Source: Aeromonas bestiarum
GTDB lineage: Bacteria; Pseudomonadota; Gammaproteobacteria; Enterobacterales; Aeromonadaceae
Assembly: GCF_000819745.1 (NCBI RefSeq)
Contig: NZ_CDDA01000003.1
Location: 1-64,000, forward strand
Reading direction: 5' to 3'
DNA length: 64,000 nt
Shown in pieces: positions 58,028 through 64,000 of this stretch. Below the pieces are notes generated by a model. It was given only the letters and a program-made list of their open reading frames with translations. It did no database searches and was not told the origin of the DNA. The translations under genes were made by a program, and so were the position numbers. Numbering within the stretch: the first letter of the stretch is position 1; the number at the start of each line of letters is the position of its first letter.

Positions 58028-58190
58028 GCCGAAACAGGGGGCTGGATGCCAATCATCCCATGGTTCAGCCTTGATTCAGTGACCATGGGATAGAGTAACA
58101 ACACGTACTCAAGAGGCCAGGGCCCCATAAGGAATTGGGACTTGTCTTCATCCGCTGGGTGCGTTTGTCACCTGACAAGCCTGAACTGTT

Positions 58191-58218
58191 TCACCGGTCC
58201 TTGTGGCCGGTTTTTTTT
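58191..58218 (+). terminator. Terminator downstream of glk
   Basis: ACCGG and CCGGT frame a 9-base loop and are followed by eight T; the stem is short but the T run strong. Confidence 0.65.
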
Positions 58219-58313
58219 TATCTTCTGATCTCCTCCCGGCTTCCCGATTGTCGCTTCCCCTGCGTGATGTGATCTCGCGGGGCTGTGTCGGCTGGGAAGG
58301 GGCGGGATAAAGC

Positions 58314-58341
58314 ACGACGCCTGCGGGCGGGCAGGCGTCGT
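58314..58341 (-). terminator. Terminator of the phoPQ operon
   Basis: ACGACGCCTGC pairs with GCAGGCGTCGT around a 6-base loop, 35 bases past the phoQ stop. Confidence 0.65.
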
Positions 58342-58375
58342 TATTGGTGTCGGCCCTGTCGGGGCAACGTCAAAC

Positions 58376-59758
58376 TCAGGGCAGGTCCAGGGTGAAGCGG
58401 GCGCCCCCCAGCGGCGATTCATCCACCATGATCTGGCCGCCGTAGCTGTGCACTATCTCGGTGACCACCGCCAGACCTATGCCCTGGCCGGGTGAGCTGT
58501 CGGCGCGCACGCCGCGCTGGAAGATCTGCTGCGACTTGTCCGGATCTATGCCCGGGCCATCGTCTTCAATCTCGATCCGCAGGCGGTCTAAGCGGCGACT
58601 CACAGTCACCCGAATTTCGCTGATGGCGAACTTGAAGGCGTTGTCGAGCAGGTTGCCCATCAGCTCCATCAAGTCCCCCTGCTCGCCGGCGAAGAAGACG
58701 TCGTCATCGAACTTGAAGCGGGTCTGCAGCTTCTTGTGGCGATAGACCTTGGCGAGGCTGGCCAGCAGCTTCTCGATGAGGGGCACGGGTTCCGTGCCCT
58801 TGCTGGCGAGGCGCTTGCGGCCGGTGACGGCGCGGCGCAGCTGGTACTGGATGATCTGATCCATGGTCAGGATCTGTTCACTGATGTTGTCGTGGATGTC
58901 GCGCCCCAGCTTGATCTCCTGCGCCGTCATCTGGATCAGCGCCAGCCGGGTTTTCAGGCTGTGGGCCAGATCGTTCAGGGCGTGCTGGTAGCGCTGGGTC
59001 TGCTGGCGTTCGTTCTCCAGCAGCTGGTTGACTGACTCGGTCAGCGGCGTCAGTTCCCGCTCGTAGTCATTGGAGAGCGCCTCCCGCTTGCCCGCCCGGA
59101 TCTCGTCGATCTGGCGCGCCATGGTACGCAATGAGGTCAGGCTCCAGAAGCTGGTGAGCAGCAGCAGGGCGCCGAGCAGCGAGTAGGCCAGCAGGGCCTG
59201 GCGGATGCACTGATAGAGGTAGCTGCGGGTCTGGGCCAGGTAGCGCTTGGCCGAGTCGACCATCACCACGTAATAGGTGGTGGGCCCCTCACCGTGATTG
59301 CGCAGAAAACGCAGGCTGTAGATGAAGTAGCTCTCACCGTTCTTGATGGTGTGGCGTTTGAAGAAGTAGTCCTGATCCAGGCCGCCGAGGTACTTCATCA
59401 GATCCTGACAGATGGTGCCCTTGGAGTGGATCACCTCCGGCATGTGCAGGCTGGACCAGCTCAGCTGGCCATCGGCCCGGCAGATCAGGGTATCCAGATT
59501 GGGGTCGATGGCATCCGGCGTGATCTTGCCGAGATCCGTGGTGGCATGGAGATCCGGCAGCTTGGAGGAGAACAGCTTGGAGAGGTTCTCCTGCATGCGG
59601 GTGCTGGCCTTCTGGGCCTGCTCCTCGGTGTGGCCCAGATAGAGGATGTAGACGGAGAAGGCCATGATGAGCGCTATGACCAGCATGGCGCTCAGCATCA
59701 GCTTGATGTGCAGCGAGCGACGGATCAGTCGCATGGGCCGCGGCAGGCGAAGGCGCAT
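58376..59758 (-). CDS. phoQ: Sensor histidine kinase PhoQ-like
   Basis: A 460-aa membrane kinase paired with PhoP. Helix 1 is near residues 20-40, and helix 2 near 190-210; the periplasmic loop lies between. The HAMP/dimerisation part leads to the H-box NDLAHSLKTRLALIQ, where PhoQ proteins usually have SLKTPL. The ATP site is complete: ELMGNLLDNAFKFA (N), DDGPGI (G1) and GQGIGLAV (G2). I see no acidic cluster like EDDDDAE of E. coli PhoQ. The ATG overlaps the phoP stop by one base (TGATG). Confidence 0.88.
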   Translation of the reverse strand: MRLRLPRPMRLIRRSLHIKLMLSAMLVIALIMAFSVYILYLGHTEEQAQKASTRMQENLSKLFSSKLPDLHATTDLGKITPDAIDPNLDTLICRADGQLSWSSLHMPEVIHSKGTICQDLMKYLGGLDQDYFFKRHTIKNGESYFIYSLRFLRNHGEGPTTYYVVMVDSAKRYLAQTRSYLYQCIRQALLAYSLLGALLLLTSFWSLTSLRTMARQIDEIRAGKREALSNDYERELTPLTESVNQLLENERQQTQRYQHALNDLAHSLKTRLALIQMTAQEIKLGRDIHDNISEQILTMDQIIQYQLRRAVTGRKRLASKGTEPVPLIEKLLASLAKVYRHKKLQTRFKFDDDVFFAGEQGDLMELMGNLLDNAFKFAISEIRVTVSRRLDRLRIEIEDDGPGIDPDKSQQIFQRGVRADSSPGQGIGLAVVTEIVHSYGGQIMVDESPLGGARFTLDLP

Positions 59759-60432
59759 CAGTTGCACGAGAGGTTGAAGATGTAACCCTGGCGCCGGATG
59801 GTGGAGATGGGCTGGATGCTCCCCTCCGGGTCCAGCTTCTTGCGCAGTCGGCTCACCATCACCTCTATGGTGTTGGGGTCCCCTTCGCCATCGCCGTAGA
59901 GCTGGTCCAGCAGTTGCTGCTTGGAGACCACCTGGCGGGCGTTGCGCATCAGGTACTCGAGGATCAGGTATTCGAAGCTGGTGAGCACGGCCGGCTCGCC
60001 GCCTATGGTCAGCTCCTTGCGGGAGAGATCCAGCTCATAGTCGCCGGCCTTGACCTTGGGCGAGATGAAGCCGGCGCTGCGGCGCACCAGAGCATTGAGC
60101 CGTGCCAGCAGCTCGTCCTTCTGGAACGGCTTGACCAGATAGTCGTCCGCCCCGGCCTCCAGCCCCTCCACCTTGTCCTGCCAGTTGCCACGGGCGGTCA
60201 GGACTATGATGGGGAAGGGGATCTGCCGCTCGCGCAGCTGTCTGATGAGCTGCAAACCGTCCATGTCCGGCAGCCCCAAATCTATGATGGCTACGTCTAT
60301 GGGGTAATCGGCGGCGTAATGCAGGGCCACCTGAGCACTGTCCGTGCTGTGGACCTGATTCTGGGCCTCGGTCAGCAGGGTGGAGAGGTGGTGATTGAGC
60401 AGCTTGTCGTCTTCGACCAACAATATTTTCAT
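59758..60432 (-). CDS. phoP: Response regulator PhoP
   Basis: A 224-aa OmpR-class regulator. The receiver domain has the acidic pocket VEDDK, the phosphorylated Asp in IDLGLPDMDG (near residue 51), and the Lys in DYLVKPF (near 101). LTARGNWQDKVEGLEAGADDYL is distinctive for PhoP. The C-terminal winged helix includes LTSFEYLILEYLM and VMVSRLRKKLD. PhoP controls magnesium, acid and antimicrobial-peptide responses in relatives. The start MKILLVEDDK matches the family; another ATG lies five codons upstream. Confidence 0.92.
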   Translation of the reverse strand: MKILLVEDDKLLNHHLSTLLTEAQNQVHSTDSAQVALHYAADYPIDVAIIDLGLPDMDGLQLIRQLRERQIPFPIIVLTARGNWQDKVEGLEAGADDYLVKPFQKDELLARLNALVRRSAGFISPKVKAGDYELDLSRKELTIGGEPAVLTSFEYLILEYLMRNARQVVSKQQLLDQLYGDGEGDPNTIEVMVSRLRKKLDPEGSIQPISTIRRQGYIFNLSCN

Positions 60433-60546
60433 AAGGTGCGCGATCATGGGGATCCAGGCTGTCAATTAGAGGGTTTATGCCGGGGAGAGTCAATCCGGAT
60501 CCTAGCAGGAGTGCCTGTATCGGGACTGAATCAGGGCATTCTTTAT

Positions 60547-62742
60547 TCACTGGTTAATCATTAACGGGCGAGGGCCTGGGTGCTCATCCTCTTCCCCCGT
60601 CTGCTGGCGCCACAGCCGGGCATAGAGTCCCGGTCGTGCCAGCAGCTCCTCGTGGCTGCCGGACTCCACTATCTGCCCCGCATCCATCACCAGGATGCGA
60701 TCGGCATGGCGCAGTGTGTTGAGGCGGTGGGCGATGCTGATCAGGGTGCGGCCACGGCGAATGGCCGCCATGTTGGCCATGATGGCCGCCTCGGATTCGT
60801 AGTCGAGGGCCGAGGTGGCCTCGTCGAGCAGCAGTATCCTGGGGTTGGCCAGCAGGGCGCGGGCCAGGGCGATGCGCTGGCGTTGCCCGCCAGACAGGCG
60901 GGCGCCCTTCTCGCCCACCTGCAGCCCAAAGCCTTGAGGCAGCTCGCGAATAAAGCCGAGCGCGCCGGCCAGCTGCGCCGCCTGTTCCACCTCGGCCTGG
61001 CTGGCATCGGGGCGACAGATGCGGATGTTGTCGGCGATCGAGCCACAAAACAGAATGCTCTCCTGCAGCACCACGCTCATGTTGCGGCGCAATGAGACGG
61101 GGTCGGCGATGGCGAGATCCATGTTGTCCACCAGCACCTGACCATGCTGGGGCACGTAGAGCCGTTGCAGCAAGCGGGTAAGGGTGCTCTTGCCACAGCC
61201 GGAAGGGCCAGTGATGCCGATGAACTGCCCGGGCTCGATGGAGAGGGAGAGATTGGCCAGTACCTCGGGGGCATCCGGCTGGTAGCGAAAGCGGATGTGG
61301 CGAAATTCGATGGCCCCCTCGAGAGCGGGGACGGAGGCGAGCCCGCCATTGCCGTGCTCCGGCGCCTCGTCGAGTATGTCCCCCACCCGGCGCAGGGCGA
61401 TCAGGGTGTGCTGGAAGTCCTGCCACACCTGGGCCAGCCGCAGCACCGGCTGGGTGACATGGCCCGCCAGCATGTTGAAGGCCACCAGCTCGCCAGGACT
61501 CAGCCTGCCGTTCAGCACCTCGCCGACCCCGAGCCAGAGCAGCAGGGCGGCGGTGAGCTTTTGCACCAGATCGATGCCCTGACCCGCGGCAAGCCCCACC
61601 TTTCTTGCCTGAAATCCCCGCCGCAACTGGCGCGCCAGCAGACGCTGCCACTCCTGATAAAAGCGTGGCTCCGTGGCCGTGGTCTTGATGGTTTCGATGC
61701 CGGTGACCGCCTCGGTCAGGAAGCTGGTGGCATCGGCATCCGCCTGATACTCGGCCTCGACCCGCTTGCGCACCAGGGGGCCAATCAGCAGCCACAGCAG
61801 AAAATAGATGAGCAAGGAGCCCAGCACGCAGCCGGTCAGCACGGGGGCGTAATGGAACATGACACCGACAAACAGCAGGATGAACACCAGGTCCAGCACC
61901 AGCATCAGGGTGGAGCCGGTGAGGAACTGGCGGATCTGGGCCATCTCCTTGACCCGGGCTATGATCTGGCCGGTCTGGCGCGCCTTGAAATAGTCGATGG
62001 GCAGGCCGACCAGATGGCGATAGAGCTTGCCGGACAGCTCGGCGTTGACCTGGTTGGCCAGATGACCGAACACCTGGCCGCGCAGAAAGCTGTAGAGCGG
62101 CTCGGCGCAGGCCAGTGCCAGCATGGCCAGGGCCAGTACCTGCAGGCTGCCTAGGCTGCGCCCCACCAGCACCTTGTCGATGATGTTCTCAAACAGCAGC
62201 GGGCTGGCAAGGGCTATGAGCTGCAACACGATGGCGAAGCAGAAGACGTCTCGCACCTGCTTCTGCTGGCGCAGTACCGCCGGGCTGAACCAGCCCAGCC
62301 CGAACTTGACCTCGGCCGGGGTGAGATCCTGCTGGGCCAGCAATAGATAGTGCCACTGCGCCGCCTGTGTGGGGTTCGGCAGCGGTTGCAGGCTGCTGGT
62401 GCCGGTCGCTGGATCGAACAGCTGCCAGCCCTCAGGCTCGATGGCGGTGATGGTGTACCAGCGCCCATCCCGCTTGAGCAGGGCCGGCAGTGGCAGCGCC
62501 GCCAGCGGGCAGCCCGGCCCCTGTGACAGGGCGCTGCGCAGGCCGAGCCGGGCGGCGGCCTCGCGCACCGTCAGATCGTCCGGCGCCAGATCGCAACCCA
62601 TGGCGTGGGCCAGTTGCCCGGCATCCGCGGCCATCATCAGCTGATGGGCCGCGTGGGCGAGAGCGGCGAGGGCGCCATTGGCGATGGGGGCGGGCTCGTT
62701 CACGGGGGCCTCCAAGGCTGGCAAAGCGTGTGTCATTGTCAT
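60547..62742 (-). CDS. Type I secretion ABC exporter (HlyB-like)
   Basis: A 731-aa peptidase-like-domain ABC exporter. The N-terminal 140 residues are a C39-like domain without the catalytic Cys and with Trp at the His position (RDGRWYTITAIEPEGW), as in HlyB-type systems that do not cut a leader peptide. Six membrane helices follow (to about 470), then the ATPase: GPSGCGKSTL Walker A, LSGGQRQRIALARALL signature, and ILLLDEATSALD. It overlaps the adaptor's stop codon by four bases (ATGA). RTX-type substrate expected but not present in the window. Confidence 0.92.
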   Translation of the reverse strand: MTMTHALPALEAPVNEPAPIANGALAALAHAAHQLMMAADAGQLAHAMGCDLAPDDLTVREAAARLGLRSALSQGPGCPLAALPLPALLKRDGRWYTITAIEPEGWQLFDPATGTSSLQPLPNPTQAAQWHYLLLAQQDLTPAEVKFGLGWFSPAVLRQQKQVRDVFCFAIVLQLIALASPLLFENIIDKVLVGRSLGSLQVLALAMLALACAEPLYSFLRGQVFGHLANQVNAELSGKLYRHLVGLPIDYFKARQTGQIIARVKEMAQIRQFLTGSTLMLVLDLVFILLFVGVMFHYAPVLTGCVLGSLLIYFLLWLLIGPLVRKRVEAEYQADADATSFLTEAVTGIETIKTTATEPRFYQEWQRLLARQLRRGFQARKVGLAAGQGIDLVQKLTAALLLWLGVGEVLNGRLSPGELVAFNMLAGHVTQPVLRLAQVWQDFQHTLIALRRVGDILDEAPEHGNGGLASVPALEGAIEFRHIRFRYQPDAPEVLANLSLSIEPGQFIGITGPSGCGKSTLTRLLQRLYVPQHGQVLVDNMDLAIADPVSLRRNMSVVLQESILFCGSIADNIRICRPDASQAEVEQAAQLAGALGFIRELPQGFGLQVGEKGARLSGGQRQRIALARALLANPRILLLDEATSALDYESEAAIMANMAAIRRGRTLISIAHRLNTLRHADRILVMDAGQIVESGSHEELLARPGLYARLWRQQTGEEDEHPGPRPLMINQ

Positions 62743-64000
62743 CGCTCCCGCAGTGCCTCGGCCTGGTATTCCCGGATCGGGCTCAGCAGGTAGTCGATCA
62801 CCCGGCGTCTATCCGTCTTGACCTCGGCCACCACCGACATGCCCGGGGTGAGCCGCACCGGCTGATTGTCTATCTGCATCTCGCCCCGGCTCAGCTTGAC
62901 CCTGGCGGGAAAGACCAGCCCCAGTTGCTCATCCGTGGTGGCATCGCGCGACACGCTGACCAGCTCGCCGTCTATGGTGCCGTAACGGGTATAAGGAAAG
63001 GCATCCACCTTGATGCTGACCGTCTGCCCTTCGTGCACGAAGCCTATGTCCTTGTTGAGGATCTTCACCTCGGCGTACTGGACTCCCTCGTTGGGCACTA
63101 TGACCAGCAACTGCTGGGCCGGCTGTACCACGGCGCCCTTGGTGTGGATGGCCAGCTGCTGCACTGTGCCCGCCACCGGGGCGCGAATGACTTCCAGGTG
63201 CTCCCGCTCGCTCAGCTTGGCGAGCTCCTGCTCGATGGCGGTCAGCTGCAGCTGGGCCTGCTGGCGTTTCTCGACCCACTCCCGCTGTTTCTGTGCCTTG
63301 AAGCCGGCCAGCCGCTCCTGCAGGCTCTGCTGCTGGGATTGCAACACCTCGAGTTCGGCCCGCTGCTGGGCGAGCTGGCGCTGGGTTTCCAGCAGCTCTT
63401 TCTCCTGCTCCAGATACTCCACCCGTGAGATGGCCTGGGATTGGCTCAGGGTCTGGCGCGCCTGCAGGCGGGGCCGGATGTTGGCCAGCAGGATAGTGAG
63501 GGAGGCCATGTCCCCCCGTCGGGCGGCCTGATTGGCCTGATTGACCCCAAGCTCGGCCTGCAGGTTGTTGAGGGTGCTCCGGTACTCGTGCAGCTCGCTC
63601 TGGTGGTTCTCCGCCAGCGCCTGTTGCTGCGCCGGGGTGAGCCTGGCGTAGTCGGGGTGCTGGCTGACGGTTTCGTTGCCATAGAGCGCCTGATAACGGA
63701 TCAGGGTCTGGTACTGGAACGCCTGTTGCTCGCGCAACCGGCTCAGGTCCTGACTCACCCCCAGGGTGTTGAGGGTCAGCAGCGGCGCGTTGGCGGCGAC
63801 CGCCTGGCCATCTTCCACGTGAATGCCGATCACCCTGGCCTGCTCGTAGGACTGGATCATCTGGCTGCGGCCAAAGACCAGCAGGCGCCCGCTGGCGGTG
63901 GCCTGGATGTCGAGCTGGCCCCAGCAGGCCCAGAGCAGGGTGAGCAGCACACCGGCGCTCAGGGTGAGCGCCGTGATACGGGCAAAGGGGGAGGGCGGCG
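62739..64000 (-). CDS. HlyD family secretion adaptor, partial at window edge
   Basis: Membrane fusion protein of a type I secretion system; its start lies beyond base 64000. The visible part is about 420 residues: one N-terminal membrane helix (SAGVLLTLLWACWGQ), a lipoyl half (ASGRLLVFGRS with IHVEDGQAV), a very long coiled coil (about 250 residues, SRLREQQAFQYQTL to QRELAQQRAEL), the second lipoyl half (VIRAPVAGTVQQLAIHTKG) and the HlyD barrel ending in VVAEVKTDRR. It is co-translated with the exporter. The cargo gene is probably beyond the edge. Confidence 0.9.
   Translation of the reverse strand, partial: PPSPFARITALTLSAGVLLTLLWACWGQLDIQATASGRLLVFGRSQMIQSYEQARVIGIHVEDGQAVAANAPLLTLNTLGVSQDLSRLREQQAFQYQTLIRYQALYGNETVSQHPDYARLTPAQQQALAENHQSELHEYRSTLNNLQAELGVNQANQAARRGDMASLTILLANIRPRLQARQTLSQSQAISRVEYLEQEKELLETQRQLAQQRAELEVLQSQQQSLQERLAGFKAQKQREWVEKRQQAQLQLTAIEQELAKLSEREHLEVIRAPVAGTVQQLAIHTKGAVVQPAQQLLVIVPNEGVQYAEVKILNKDIGFVHEGQTVSIKVDAFPYTRYGTIDGELVSVSRDATTDEQLGLVFPARVKLSRGEMQIDNQPVRLTPGMSVVAEVKTDRRRVIDYLLSPIREYQAEALRER

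Larger units (their letters stand above)
58028..58375. other. Convergent intergenic region between glk and phoQ
   Basis: A 348-base gap holding two hairpins: 58191-58218 (terminator of glk) and 58314-58341 (terminator of phoPQ). Between them nothing else is supported. Confidence 0.6.

Overview
The window looks like chromosomal DNA of an Aeromonas species (Gammaproteobacteria). The genus call is an inference from several things together: high GC, two tandem OmpA-type porins with Pro/Ala/Glu hinges, a secreted alpha-amylase and a LasA-like M23 endopeptidase, a HexR/PykA/Glk cluster, PhoPQ, PsrA-FadE, and an Enterobacterales/Vibrionales-like core (RssA, RuvC, AqpZ, PurU, RibB with FMN riboswitch, Lpp, YbbN, RlmF). 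No species call is made.

Layout. 1-3.4 kb: two OmpA porins and an unknown protein, all on the minus strand. 3.6-5.5 kb: a small XRE-type regulator and a sodium-dependent transporter. 5.6-8.2 kb: patatin RssA and a membrane GGDEF protein (minus). 8.2-12.4 kb: an RND efflux pair (adaptor, pump). 12.5-15.5 kb: a small membrane protein and the radical-SAM protein YgiQ. 15.5-18.7 kb: an AT-rich accessory insert carrying two paralogous membrane-anchored DUF4041/T5orf172 (GIY-YIG-like) proteins. 18.7-23.9 kb: small membrane protein, lipoprotein, DinB-like protein, MviM/YceM-like oxidoreductase, RuvC preceded by a leader ORF that resembles its own N-terminus, AqpZ with a perfect CRP-type palindrome, and a lytic transglycosylase. 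24-31.2 kb: amylase, LasA-like protease, GNAT acetyltransferase, DUF1439 protein, cardiolipin synthase, YdgA-like protein. 31.3-40.3 kb: PurU, riboswitch-RibB, Lpp, YbbN, phosphopantetheinyl transferase, NlpC/P60 lipoprotein, RlmF, MaoC-like protein, DUF481 protein, L,D-transpeptidase. 40.8 kb: tRNA-Ser(CGA). 41-45.3 kb: LysR regulator divergent from FdhD and a YdeP/FdhF-type molybdopterin oxidoreductase. 45.5 kb: tRNA-Thr(CGU) with a decayed copy of the GNAT gene tail behind it. 45.6-49.9 kb: YcdX-type phosphatase, PsrA, FadE. 50-54.2 kb: a second RND pair in reversed order. 54.2-58 kb: PykA, HexR, Glk. 58.4-60.4 kb: PhoQ/PhoP. 60.5-64 kb: a type I secretion ABC exporter and its HlyD adaptor, which runs off the right edge.

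Functional links. The cell-envelope theme is strong: porins, Lpp, an L,D-transpeptidase, NlpC/P60, a lytic transglycosylase, DUF481 and PhoPQ. Two drug or solute efflux pumps and a type I exporter add transport capacity. HexR, PykA and Glk form a sugar-catabolism node with a HexR-like box before pykA. PsrA and FadE form a fatty-acid oxidation node with a PsrA-type operator over the regulator's own promoter. The best candidates for something undescribed are the tandem DUF4041/T5orf172 pair in its low-GC insert and the ruvC self-similar leader ORF. No IS element, CRISPR array, prophage or integron was seen.
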